Source of the DNA: Treponema sp.
GTDB lineage: Bacteria; Spirochaetota; Spirochaetia; Treponematales; Treponemataceae
Reading direction: 5' to 3'
Assembly (NCBI GenBank): GCA_017617145.1
Contig: JAFZWX010000093.1
Coordinates: 1 to 34,205, forward strand
Length of the DNA stretch: 34,205 bases
This document shows, in pieces, positions 10,801 through 18,160 of the stretch. The first letter of the stretch is position 1, and the number at the start of each line of letters is the position of its first letter. Both the position numbers and the translations under genes were made by a program. The notes below the pieces were generated by a model, which saw only the letters and a program-made list of their open reading frames with translations, did not search any database and was not told the DNA's origin.

Positions 10801-13800
10801 GTTCGCCATGTAATATTATTTAAATCAGCCTGTGCTATTACACTATCACTAGTATAATAATTAAAATAATCCAGGCTTGGATCATCTGTATCAACTTTTG
10901 TATAAATAATATCATCACTAAGCGTAGTATTTCCTGCTATGTTTTCTTTTGCGTCTACAATCTTTGGACCGTAAGTTGCAGGTGCAGCACTGTCTACATT
11001 AGAAACAAATATTGTTTTTTCTGCATCTTCAATTCTAAAATAAATTTTCTTTGCACCATTTTCAGGGAAGTTATAGGTCCAGCTTCCGTTTTTAAAGAGG
11101 TTCTCTGCCGAAGTCCATTCTGCTGTCGTTGGTTCAGAATCAGCAATATTCTTTGCAATAATCTTTACAGATTTCACAGAACCATCATCATCAGTAACGG
11201 TTCCATAAAGTTCGCTACGGTTGAACCAGACAGGTTTTTCTGAAGACATATATTCTTGCAAATCAGGATTTGTATTTGAAGATTCATCTTTTATTACAAA
11301 GTTTGTAAGTTTAACTTCAGGTCTATCAGAATCCTGACTTACTTTTAATTTGTGAGCTGTGGCATATCCAACATTTCCTACTTTATCAGTAGAAGAAATT
11401 GTTACCCAAATTGGAGTTTCGTCAACAAAGACTTCCTGAGTATTTATTTCAAAATTCCAACCGCCGTTTTCGGAGTTAAGTTTTACTTTCTGATTATCAA
11501 CTTCGATTTTTTTCCAGCCTGTTGTTTTGTTATTTGTAAAATCACTTGCCGCCAAACCTGGAGCTGTTCCATTTTCTGTATTTGCATTTTTTTCTGTATA
11601 ATACAAAACTGGCTTATAATTATCTTCAAAACCAGCACCGTTACCGTCATTTGTTACTACAGAAAGTGTTATTGTTTTATTGACTGTAGCACCGTTTACA
11701 GGAGTTTTTATTGTAACTTCCGGCTCACTGTTATCAACTGTAATACTTGCAATCGGGTAGGTTTCTGAATTTCCTGTTCCTGCATTATCTGTAACAATTG
11801 CCTGTACCGAAATACTTTTTCCGTTTTCTACACCATCAAAAACAGTATTATGGATTTCTGCTTTCCACCACACAAGAGTATCAGAGAAGGTAATATTATT
11901 ATATTCAGAAAGAATTACTGAATCGTTTTCTCCAGAAGCTGCAATATTTCCTGAACTGACAAGCTTTATTTTTCCGTATGTTTCATCATCCTTTGAAATT
12001 TCTTTACCATTTACTTTTATCACAAGAGAGCGAATTCCTGCAGCATCATCTGTTGCTTTTCCGTAAACTACAAAATCTCCATTGGCAGGTCTATGGAACT
12101 GTGACTTTGAAAATTTTGCTCCGGTTTCAATATTTGGAGGAGTATTATCTACGTTGAGTTTGAAATTATTATAGAAGGTTCCATCCACAGCCTGGGCATC
12201 TACCTGGGCATTTCCAACATTATCTTCTGCAACAAGAACAAGATAATTTACTCCTGGATTAAAGCCCGAAAGTGTTGTCAGATAATTAGATTCAACTAAG
12301 GTCCAGTATTTTGTTTTGCCACCATCTGTTGCTGTATGAACTTCTTCTGCTTGTATTTGTCCGTTTAATTGCCCTTCTGTTTCACTATCATTATAGAAAA
12401 CGCGTTTTGTATCTATTGTTGTAAGAGGTGCAAATTTTCCTGTTGGATTTTCCATTACATCTTTTTTCAAGGCTTCAAGATTTGCCCCGCTTGTATCTGT
12501 AGGATCATTATCTTCGCCCTGGAAAACTTTGTAATAAATCATTTGCACACCGCTGCCAGTATCTTCAAAGTTTCCTCTGATTGTTATTGTGCTGGCATTG
12601 CCAAAAGTTCCATCGCTGTATTTTCCACCAACGTCTTTATCAAGATTTTCATTGAATGGCAAACTTTCTATAGTAGTAACAGTTTTACCATTTTCAATTT
12701 TAACAAAATCGTCGCGGTCCTGTTCTCCAACCCTAAAATATAAATCCTTTAATTTTGTATCAATGATGTGAATTCCTTTTGGAGCTTCTGTATCAAAATA
12801 AAGTGGAATTGCCTGAGCATCATTAATATTTCCTGCAACATCTTCAGAATAAATGTACATATTTGCACCATAATAAGTTGCTGCAATTGTTTCGGCAGGA
12901 ATATCAAAAGTCCATTTATTTACATTTGTAACTATACCTGTAGTATAGTTAGATTTAGAACCACTATTATTATCAGGAGCGGCTGTAACTTCAACTCCGG
13001 CAGCACTTAAAGCTATAAATTTTATCCAGGTTTTACAGGCTTTTGCCGAAGACAAGTTATCTGTTACAAGTCCGCTTATTTTCAAAGCTTTTTTAGGATT
13101 TACCCAATAACCGCCCGCTTCGGAATTATCATCAACTGCGACACTAATAGAAACCAGTTCAGGAGCAGGCGGATTTGTATCTAAAGTAAAGGTTCTATCT
13201 ATGGAAGAAATCGAAGTTTCACTGTTTTTAGCCGTGAGTTCAAGAGTTAATTCATAAGAACCAGGCTCACTTATCATAGCGGCAACAGTTGAATCCTTTA
13301 CAAAATCTTCTGTAGTAAAGCGCCAGTTATAAACAAATGATGTATCTGTATTTGTTGTGTAACAATATATACTCTTAAAATCTCTTGTATAATCAGGTAT
13401 TTCTTCCTGCTCATAAATTGCAATCGGAATATTTTTTGTTATTGTTTTTGTTCTTGTATTATCTGTAGAATCAATAATTGTTAAAGAATAATTAAAGCCG
13501 TCTTCGCCAAACAATTCGCGGTCAGATTTTATAACTCCCGAAAGATGAAGAATATCATCTTTTGTAACGGCACCTTCGCCTGTAACCTTTGATTTTTTAA
13601 TAATTGAATTTTGAGCAAAACCTTCTTTTATTTCAAAGTGAGGTGCAGTTTCCGAAATTACTCCACAGAAACCATAACCCTTTGTTCTTGTAGAGATAAT
13701 ATCGTTTCCTGTAATATCTTTTCCTACAACAAAGAATTCATAATCATGTTCAACATCAAATTCTTCAATAATGAACTGCTTTGAAAGAGAAGAAACATTT

Positions 13801-15290
13801 GCATCTGAATTAGTTGGAGTATAGATATCGCTTTTATCTAAGCCCCATTCGGCATACTTTTCAAGAACTTCAGAATTCCAGGTCCACATTAAAGTGTAAT
13901 ACAAATCATTATTTTCCTGAGTAAAGAAATTCTGAGAAATTTCGCCCGTATAATTATCTTTTCTAAGATTTGTTCTATCAATGCGATAAATACTTACTGT
14001 ATGCGTACTGATATTTTTGTTATCGGCGCCAACTGAAATACTTATAGGAATTGGTGTTCCCTGATAGGTTTTTTTGTATCCGTTTTCTGAATAATTATCA
14101 TTGTCATTTACAGGAGTATCAATAATTTCATAACCACCAATTGTATAAGACGGATTATTTTTTGGGTTCAGAACAAAGGTAAGATAAACAGGATCTCCAT
14201 CTTTGCTATTATTGTTATTTATATAATCCGCAATTGTTTGAGTTGTTTGATTAGTAACAGAAACACCCCTTGCTGAATCTGCAATATCATTTATTTTTGT
14301 TGAATAAGAAATATATTTATCTGAAGTTTTATTTAAAAATTGACCAAAATCTGCAAGCGAAAAATCTTCTATTCCACCATCACCGCTTACAAGATTCTGC
14401 ATAGAAGTTGTTCCTCTATAAAAATGTTTTGTGGCATTTCCGCTGCCGGAACCATTTGGTTCATCTTTTTCATTTTTATAGGCCTTTGCACCGTCTTTTG
14501 CTGTAATCGTAAAATATATCTGCTGATTTTCTATAACTCCGCCTTCTTCAAATTTAGCAAGCTGATCTGCGCCAAAGAGTGCAACATAATTATCAAAAAC
14601 AGTTTTATTTGCGGTTCTTTCTTTTTCTGTTGAATAATAACGTGCAATTGTAAGAGGACTTGAATCGCTCATGCTTGTGATATTTGAAAATTCTGAGTCA
14701 CAGATTGCATTTCCTTCTGAATCATAAAAACTTACTACAAGTGTCGAAATTTTTCCACAGAAATCATAAAAAGCACCGGTTAACTGAACAATTTGTCCAA
14801 AAGTTGCAGGAGAAGCATCATTTCCGGCTGAAGTTGGATTTGTAATAATCAAAATTGGAGGTGTATTATCTATAGAGAAAGTTCTTGATGCTATTCCCGA
14901 AAAATGTTCGGAATTATCTTTTGCATAAACTTGTATTTCATAGTCTCCATCACAAAATTGCCAACCATTATACCAGTCTGTTTCTTTTTCATCGTATTTA
15001 TTTAAATCAATAGACCAGGTTCCTTCCAGTGTTATAGTTGCCTTGTCCTGAAATACACGAATATGATTGTCGTTTTTACTTTGATAAACTTCGACATAAA
15101 CACCTTCAAGAGATTTATCATCCGACCAGGTTCCCGAAAGTGTAAAAGTATCACGAATTATTGACAATGAAGGCGGATATGTAATTGAAACATTTGGCGG
15201 CTGAGTATCAACTGCGGAACCAAGTCCGATTTCGCAAGAAACAGTAAAGAGAATAAATAAAGATAATAAAAAAAGCACAAATCTTCTCAT
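4866..15290 (-). CDS. Giant Ig-like-repeat lipoprotein, about 3474 residues
   Basis: A single uninterrupted 10.4-kb frame. The N-terminus MRRFVLFLLSLFILFTVSC is a lipoprotein signal with the lipidated Cys at residue 19, so the protein should be anchored in a membrane and exposed to the periplasm or surface. From about residue 30 to 2600 it consists of many beta-rich modules. These are punctuated by linkers such as DNTPP, DTEAP, DNSEPEV, NDAPEI and DRPSISITYP, followed by hydrophobic strands and an LSGT or TDD turn, as in bacterial Ig-like/cadherin-like domains. A segment around VDIVPYIANIYTYLSSLKK may begin a distinct C-terminal part. The last 700 residues have repeated Asp/Trp/Tyr-rich strands (AVWWDGTNDQLVYSYN, IHIVGYDGINSDVWYAYV) suggestive of a beta-propeller-like fold. 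The ATG at 15290 has GGAAGG eight bases upstream; an in-frame GTG lies at 15305. Function unknown; adhesion or surface structure is an inference. Confidence 0.88.
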   Translation of the reverse strand: MRRFVLFLLSLFILFTVSCEIGLGSAVDTQPPNVSITYPPSLSIIRDTFTLSGTWSDDKSLEGVYVEVYQSKNDNHIRVFQDKATITLEGTWSIDLNKYDEKETDWYNGWQFCDGDYEIQVYAKDNSEHFSGIASRTFSIDNTPPILIITNPTSAGNDASPATFGQIVQLTGAFYDFCGKISTLVVSFYDSEGNAICDSEFSNITSMSDSSPLTIARYYSTEKERTANKTVFDNYVALFGADQLAKFEEGGVIENQQIYFTITAKDGAKAYKNEKDEPNGSGSGNATKHFYRGTTSMQNLVSGDGGIEDFSLADFGQFLNKTSDKYISYSTKINDIADSARGVSVTNQTTQTIADYINNNNSKDGDPVYLTFVLNPKNNPSYTIGGYEIIDTPVNDNDNYSENGYKKTYQGTPIPISISVGADNKNISTHTVSIYRIDRTNLRKDNYTGEISQNFFTQENNDLYYTLMWTWNSEVLEKYAEWGLDKSDIYTPTNSDANVSSLSKQFIIEEFDVEHDYEFFVVGKDITGNDIISTRTKGYGFCGVISETAPHFEIKEGFAQNSIIKKSKVTGEGAVTKDDILHLSGVIKSDRELFGEDGFNYSLTIIDSTDNTRTKTITKNIPIAIYEQEEIPDYTRDFKSIYCYTTNTDTSFVYNWRFTTEDFVKDSTVAAMISEPGSYELTLELTAKNSETSISSIDRTFTLDTNPPAPELVSISVAVDDNSEAGGYWVNPKKALKISGLVTDNLSSAKACKTWIKFIALSAAGVEVTAAPDNNSGSKSNYTTGIVTNVNKWTFDIPAETIAATYYGANMYIYSEDVAGNINDAQAIPLYFDTEAPKGIHIIDTKLKDLYFRVGEQDRDDFVKIENGKTVTTIESLPFNENLDKDVGGKYSDGTFGNASTITIRGNFEDTGSGVQMIYYKVFQGEDNDPTDTSGANLEALKKDVMENPTGKFAPLTTIDTKRVFYNDSETEGQLNGQIQAEEVHTATDGGKTKYWTLVESNYLTTLSGFNPGVNYLVLVAEDNVGNAQVDAQAVDGTFYNNFKLNVDNTPPNIETGAKFSKSQFHRPANGDFVVYGKATDDAAGIRSLVIKVNGKEISKDDETYGKIKLVSSGNIAASGENDSVILSEYNNITFSDTLVWWKAEIHNTVFDGVENGKSISVQAIVTDNAGTGNSETYPIASITVDNSEPEVTIKTPVNGATVNKTITLSVVTNDGNGAGFEDNYKPVLYYTEKNANTENGTAPGLAASDFTNNKTTGWKKIEVDNQKVKLNSENGGWNFEINTQEVFVDETPIWVTISSTDKVGNVGYATAHKLKVSQDSDRPEVKLTNFVIKDESSNTNPDLQEYMSSEKPVWFNRSELYGTVTDDDGSVKSVKIIAKNIADSEPTTAEWTSAENLFKNGSWTYNFPENGAKKIYFRIEDAEKTIFVSNVDSAAPATYGPKIVDAKENIAGNTTLSDDIIYTKVDTDDPSLDYFNYYTSDSVIAQADLNNITWRTTTSSIIDEKFGGTKYYLYIKYKATDTNGINSINVDFGGEEAVNTIPVLDNAQSKEAIAYFDISSVSSGITKLTINIKDNAAANTNSAGISKYYEMKVDNDAPEIVFSNHKSGEQVYGSSAVNLRGTTSDSNTVTKVEYALTKTGSYVPLNGWTIITQEQDKPNKPSYTGALGWQIVYDGQGNEADTSSYHAELLKKSVFDLQGITGEQAQAAYDTTTKVYVWIRATDELGNVSTNGVKEDGSDLFYFDVIPNGDRPSISITYPEKDDSVGGTIRITGTTTIQDTAAKVDDVYIQIDPDYNGTTFNENWYSNDVGLGKLMADKNVRSYEIETLSNIVQNGITKKLGDEIGYGIKAKGSTTSWYLPINSNLELNDKVNGENRKVAIRAYAVGSKGKISCSEIYSFTIDPDAPLFGDTNELRFVQYSDNALSVESASRKYESGIYLKGQWYLVGSVEDASGILSMILQTEINGEVTSENLVSNGAIENTVSAQAKVFENSSILSDTINKNYDIKIPIGSTEENDFGVLKYKISVQDGSQSGTPNELSFSIAFDNKLPEFEVVNGNGKPLSDADNRVIYQSNGSYNISGTFKEESVGTRNQSGFARIAMYFTRIRKYITGEGANQQTIYKLCLLDPLADDGANGDENFVVLGTYSDNPFSTSEATLNRASDIVEKEGLYWRKADATVANTNELTVSGSMPSNVRAGGLCMVENVIYRIKSISGNVVILEGALSDISNATEVYFALAQVIDNLSQESGTTVVAAGTTGNDGITNGDGDYMVEGVRFSGGVYSWNADLDSSNMLDGNIDTCFVAFDAAGNSVTRTISQKISNNAPRIAGVSFGADKNLDGQVTDGSNNTLNEMITRYQYAFKDITFISEGKKYNGRKSDGEWVTSYNPFDIEDSDGNMTTADNLVVKGAIKVKPEIVGGNGGLGWQYAYKKRTGNGTTKTNVQRYTTIVNGESVPVGHSNDGSIRTDDLSINISLLEFVKNQIKEGSQDNNLVFTIWDETDGSTLGEAATGSAKAEIIIPVNVMINDGKAPTTQIEPFYWNNKDENSLYKNSQKNGHIELETDWRNASGYDSSADSGEYDADPKASGKITFEVTANDNVIVNQITAKISEYKPSATEAKGADFVIAKREANRTDAESTWTSYNGWISPHNATDGTGAELDANNAWTFELISDEYDSTTDENTVKFKFHFNTEKIEGIAAADVKFTFIASDKGSPSIDNKNTDAEDDDAVVYNSPAESNPAKDSDGNTVTPSTDTGFYQVDIVPYIANIYTYLSSLKKKDWSVYGRTALGHYSVASDETIYLYGFNLGNDYKNSQDEYPYRPHYGLIELAAPVNGSVSNIGTENAPKTPPYPYGNDYATYMVLTFPVSNVTSSGEIEITVNEISSLNNSNNSEAKGSYTGTVTNSTGDYDIYEQYFYNRQPNDDNNNLLTDDVVLDVWEIDPQAVRPKIGGITQPVMNINPVNGQIGFAFVNGTLYYSMPYGTQKNVNDTESTEDKVYSYYYWIGGIDAWTSVEFAYDEYGHSFGATAGGDINERKADQFRIMTSRWGTATLTNEGYRGGKNQLRLEMIGQQEYTGSGTDYTVYPSFNKERVQSPSLATTASDVDNTTVYLAYYDDCNDEIRFKWGGINDTTRTATGGFLADIYGDNYNSEGSSLSGGKYIDGYNNKTYGVYRLDYNSLIAGQTKDHVVSTTGTKVSAEVKTTDNQPVYAGKYVSIAALKGQGNNYTPAGTSTTIKDDAVVAVWWDGTNDQLVYSYNMNPHGIAPGEYLQADTGWSKPVPIFSSGIGEYCKIKADPKNGIHIVGYDGINSDVWYAYVSDFKNPAGKQVCLVDSSGIIGTEMNIDVALKNGKAVPYISYYAASCVRPKTAYLACSIDNLSAGVIDDVFTGQWEVSIVPTSSRVPEDHINIGVWKNKNTGELSNSIHYGNTYKLGADIAANQESYGTIWGNGTKNPVLGYATTKGSGGFIETAQMR

Positions 15291-15392
15291 TTTTAAACCT
15301 TCCACATAAGTAGATTTTTTACAAATGAATATAATTACTTTTCTATTATCGAAAAAACTCCCTTAATACTTTATTTGTTATTGAGCAACAAT

Positions 15393-15420
15393 ATAATACA
15401 CCAAAATCTCAAAAGGTCAA
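15393..15420 (-). promoter_or_regulatory. Promoter of the giant lipoprotein gene
   Basis: On the minus strand TTGACC (15420-15415), 16 bp, TATTAT (15398-15393). This gives a leader of about 95 nt before the ATG at 15290. Box quality and position after the preceding terminator support an independent transcript. Confidence 0.7.
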
Positions 15421-15444
15421 GCAAAATAATTAAAAATTATAAAT

Positions 15445-15487
15445 AAAAAAGCAATCCCTCCCAGAAGAAAGATTGCTTTTTTTTTTC
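15445..15487 (-). terminator. Intrinsic terminator after the outer-membrane barrel gene
   Basis: Stem AAAAAAGCAATC / GATTGCTTTTTT with a 14-nt loop and long A/T tracts, about 36 bp beyond the stop of the 216-residue gene. It lies just upstream of the promoter of the lipoprotein gene. Confidence 0.85.
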
Positions 15488-15522
15488 GATTCTATGCACT
15501 AAAACCTATAGTTCTACGGCTA

Positions 15523-16173
15523 TTATATCAGCTTAAACTCAAGTCCAAGTCCGCCATAGATAGTTTTACGATTGAAGCTATATTCTGGAAGACCTGTATT
15601 AATAGTCTGACCATATGCTTCAAGTGTTACATCTCTCTTTTCCCACTCTGTTATGTAGCGTCCAGAAAGAACCAGACCAAGATGCTTTGTAAAATAGAAT
15701 TTAAAGTCTGCTCCGGCGATTAAACCAATCTGGAATTGTTCCTTTTTTGCATTTTTAACGTCGCCTAAAGAAGCTACAGGAATAGAAAAGTTTGGACCTG
15801 CACCAAAACCAAGTGTAAATTTCCACAAATCAAGGTTAAGCCAAACCATTGGTGCTAAATCAAGTGTGTGAAGTTCGTAATCTACCTGCTCATACTCGTT
15901 AGTTTCAGTATTTTTAGCAGTAAAATCAATGGAACTCTTAACATAATTTGCTTCTGCCTGAATTCCAAGACCACCAAACAATGCAAAATTTACATAAGCA
16001 CCACCACCAAAATCAAAGGTTTTGTCAGTTTTTGCATCTTCTACTTGCTGTGAAAAGCTTCCTTCTCCAAGATTACGTCCCAGAATAGCACGACCACCAA
16101 ATTCAAAATCAAGTGCAAAGGTTGCACTTACTAAACAAACGGCTGCAACAGCCATAGCAATAATTTTCTTCAT
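15523..16173 (-). CDS. Outer-membrane beta-barrel protein, 216 residues
   Basis: It starts with a clear signal peptide (MKKIIAMAVAAVCLVSATFALD, cleavage after FA around residue 20). The mature protein alternates hydrophobic and polar residues and is rich in Gly and aromatics (FEFGGRAILGRN, GGLGIQAEANYV, GFGAGPNFSIP, HLGLVLSGRYI, IYGGLGLEFKLI). This is the pattern of a small 8-10-strand OmpA/OmpW-like barrel. AAGGAG lies ten bases before the ATG. It is a monocistronic unit with its own promoter and terminator. The family resembles the generic outer-membrane beta-barrel group, but no specific function can be assigned. Confidence 0.85.
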   Translation of the reverse strand: MKKIIAMAVAAVCLVSATFALDFEFGGRAILGRNLGEGSFSQQVEDAKTDKTFDFGGGAYVNFALFGGLGIQAEANYVKSSIDFTAKNTETNEYEQVDYELHTLDLAPMVWLNLDLWKFTLGFGAGPNFSIPVASLGDVKNAKKEQFQIGLIAGADFKFYFTKHLGLVLSGRYITEWEKRDVTLEAYGQTINTGLPEYSFNRKTIYGGLGLEFKLI

Positions 16174-16216
16174 AATAAATTACTCCTTCTCTCTCCGTTT
16201 ATTTGGATACATATTA

Positions 16217-16245
16217 ATAATACACCAGAATCACACTGGTTACAA
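16217..16245 (-). promoter_or_regulatory. Promoter of the outer-membrane barrel gene
   Basis: On the minus strand TTGTAA (16245-16240), 17 bp, TATTAT (16222-16217), about 44 bp upstream of the ATG. The spacing is ideal and the -35 box is moderate. Confidence 0.65.
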
Positions 16246-16248
16246 CTT

Positions 16249-16848
16249 TTATAAATATTTTTTTATTGCATCAAGAAGCTGTGAATACTCGGTAAATGCC
16301 GGATATTCAGGATACTCCTTGATAATTTTTTCTGTTGAACGGAACAAAAATCCTGCTTTTGAAGCTTTAATCATTTCAAGGTCGTTAAAACTGTCGCCAC
16401 TGGCAATTGTTTCAAAACCACAGGATTGAAGCGCCTTTACAGTTGTAAGCTTACTGTGAGGACAGCGCATTTTATAACCTGTAATTTCGCCATCATCGGC
16501 AACTTCGAGTGTATTACAGAAAATTGTAGGCCATCCAAGTTTTTTCATAAGCGGTGTTGCAAACTGACTGAAGGTATCGCTCAAAATAACAACCTGTTCA
16601 AGAGAACGAAGCTCATCCAAAAACTCTTTTGCTCCAGGAAGCGGATCAATTGTTGCAATTGTATTCTGAATTTCTTTAAGTCCAAGCTTGTGTTCCTTTA
16701 GAATATCAAGTCGGAACTTCATAAGCTTATCATAATCAGGCTCATCACGGGTTGTTCGACGCAATTCCGGAATTCCTACAGCATCGGCAAACGCAATCCA
16801 AATTTCGGGAACAAGAACTCCTTCCAAATCAAGACAAGTAACAATCAT
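16249..16848 (-). CDS. thrH: Phosphoserine phosphatase / homoserine phosphotransferase ThrH
   Basis: A 199-residue cytoplasmic HAD-superfamily enzyme. It matches Pseudomonas ThrH along its length: CLDLEGVLVPEIWIAFADAVGI at the nucleophile motif (Asp7), TTRDEPDYDKLMKFRLDIL, VVILSDTFSQFATPLMKKLGWP at motif II, and ASGDSFNDLEMI at motif IV. ThrH dephosphorylates phosphoserine and can transfer the phosphate to homoserine, linking serine and threonine synthesis. The ATG at 16848 has GGAG about ten bases upstream. No amino-acid biosynthesis gene adjoins it, and it appears to be a single gene. A dispersed palindromic repeat lies just upstream. Confidence 0.92.
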   Translation of the reverse strand: MIVTCLDLEGVLVPEIWIAFADAVGIPELRRTTRDEPDYDKLMKFRLDILKEHKLGLKEIQNTIATIDPLPGAKEFLDELRSLEQVVILSDTFSQFATPLMKKLGWPTIFCNTLEVADDGEITGYKMRCPHSKLTTVKALQSCGFETIASGDSFNDLEMIKASKAGFLFRSTEKIIKEYPEYPAFTEYSQLLDAIKKYL

Positions 16849-16883
16849 CTATAATACTCCATAATCAAAATTGAATTATCAAG

Positions 16884-16916
16884 CGGCCCCTGAGCTTGTC
16901 GAAGGGTGACCCGATA
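16884..16916. repeat. Intergenic palindromic repeat (CCCTGAGCTTGTCGAAGGG family)
   Basis: The core CCCTGAGCTTGTCGAAGGG (16888-16906) is the reverse complement of the element inside thiQ. An outer pair, ATTATC (16875-16880) and GATAAT (16913-16918), could extend the hairpin. It lies between thrH and the divergent deacetylase gene. Confidence 0.75.
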
Positions 16917-16944
16917 ATCTATATTATGCTGAATTTTATGGAAG

Positions 16945-16972
16945 TTGTCAAAAAAAACAATTTTGTTATAAT
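16945..16972 (+). promoter_or_regulatory. Promoter of the deacetylase-tsaD unit, placed for a leaderless mRNA
   Basis: TTGTCA (16945-16950), 16 bp, consensus TATAAT (16967-16972). Only six bases separate the -10 box from the ATG at 16979, so transcription should start at or next to the start codon. No Shine-Dalgarno sequence precedes the gene. Confidence 0.75.
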
Positions 16973-16978
16973 GGAAAT

Positions 16979-18160
16979 ATGAGCGCAACACGCAAAAAGA
17001 CTCCTTCTACAAAGAAACGCACAACCTCAACAAAAAAGCGGACTTCCTCAAAAAAGCGAAGCACTTCAGGAAAAGTTTATATTTCTCCTTATAAAACAAT
17101 TATACTTTGCCTTAGTGTTATAGTTTTATGTCTTGTGCTGCTGCTTATAAATACCCTGCCAAAACCAAAACAAAAATCGGAACAACAGGAAGCTTCAATA
17201 ACAGAACGTTTTGAAGAAGATATAAACAAGCAGGTTCAGGAAAAGCTTTCATCGCCAGAAATCAAACTTGAAGAACAAAAGCCCGAAGTAAAAACAGAAC
17301 CCAAAAAACAAGAAAGCAAAAAAGAACCAAAAACTCAACCTGAAAAAACTGAGGCGAAAACCGATTCATTAAAAGAAGAACCTCAAAAAAAGCAGGAAAC
17401 ACAAACAAAGGTTGAAGAAAAAAAACAGGAGCCAAAGAAATCTGAACCTGCAGTTAAAACATTTGGATTTGAAAAAGCAAAAAAGAATGCTCAGCTGATT
17501 TTTGTTTTTGATGACGGCGGACAAAATCTTGAACATCTTAAAAAATTTCTGGAGCTTCCGTTTCCTATTACAGTTGCAGTTCTTCCACAAATTACTCATT
17601 CGGTAGAAGCGGCAGAGCTGGTGCGAAAATCCGGCAACGAGGTAATACTTCATCAGCCGATGCAGTCTGTTAACGCAAGCATTAACCCGGGACCAGGAGC
17701 AATTACTCCCGACATGTCAGAGGAAGAAATTATCAGCCAGCTTTTTGTAAATATAAATCAGGTTGGACCTGTTGCAGGAATGAACAATCACGAAGGTTCC
17801 GGCATTACCGCCGATGCAGAAAAAATGGCTCTAATTCTTCAAATGGCAAGCGAAAACGGAATTTACTTTCTGGACAGCCGAACAAATGTTGAAACACAAG
17901 TACCTTATGTTGCCCATGAACTTGGCTACACCTGGTATGAACGCAACATTTTTCTAGACAACGAGAAAACAAAAGAAAACGCACTTGCAGAACTAAAAAA
18001 AGGTCTTGCTCTTGCCAATAAAAACGGAAACGTTATAATGATAGGACACATCTGGAGTGCAGACTTTTTGCCTGCCCTGCTCAAGGAAGCATACCCGGAG
18101 CTCAAAGAAAAAGGGTATACGTTCAGCGTAGTTAGTAAGAGCAATGCGGAGAAACGATGA
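16979..18160 (+). CDS. Divergent polysaccharide deacetylase (YibQ-type) membrane protein
   Basis: A 393-residue protein in three parts. Residues 1-38 are a very basic Lys/Thr/Ser tail. About residues 40-60 form a single membrane helix (IILCLSVIVLCLVLLLINTL). Residues 65-160 are a Lys/Glu/Pro/Gln-rich spacer. From about 165 to the end is a divergent polysaccharide deacetylase domain: LIFVFDDGGQNLEHLKKFLELPFPITVAVLP, EVILHQPMQS, GMNNHEGSGITAD, FLDSRTNVETQ and IMIGHI. The catalytic domain should face the periplasm and act on cell-wall or other glycans; the substrate is unknown. Its stop overlaps the tsaD ATG (ATGA). No other in-frame start is near, so the leaderless ATG is preferred. Confidence 0.85.
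   Translation: MSATRKKTPSTKKRTTSTKKRTSSKKRSTSGKVYISPYKTIILCLSVIVLCLVLLLINTLPKPKQKSEQQEASITERFEEDINKQVQEKLSSPEIKLEEQKPEVKTEPKKQESKKEPKTQPEKTEAKTDSLKEEPQKKQETQTKVEEKKQEPKKSEPAVKTFGFEKAKKNAQLIFVFDDGGQNLEHLKKFLELPFPITVAVLPQITHSVEAAELVRKSGNEVILHQPMQSVNASINPGPGAITPDMSEEEIISQLFVNINQVGPVAGMNNHEGSGITADAEKMALILQMASENGIYFLDSRTNVETQVPYVAHELGYTWYERNIFLDNEKTKENALAELKKGLALANKNGNVIMIGHIWSADFLPALLKEAYPELKEKGYTFSVVSKSNAEKR

Noticed and set aside
11352..11768. 138-codon plus-strand ORF inside the giant lipoprotein gene
   Set aside because: Cys/Phe/Ile-rich composition is that of an antisense shadow; there is no ribosome site or recognisable domain.
4866..15290. Variable-number tandem DNA repeats within the giant gene
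   Set aside because: The modules share protein-level linkers, but I saw no near-identical DNA repeats, so recent expansion is not supported.
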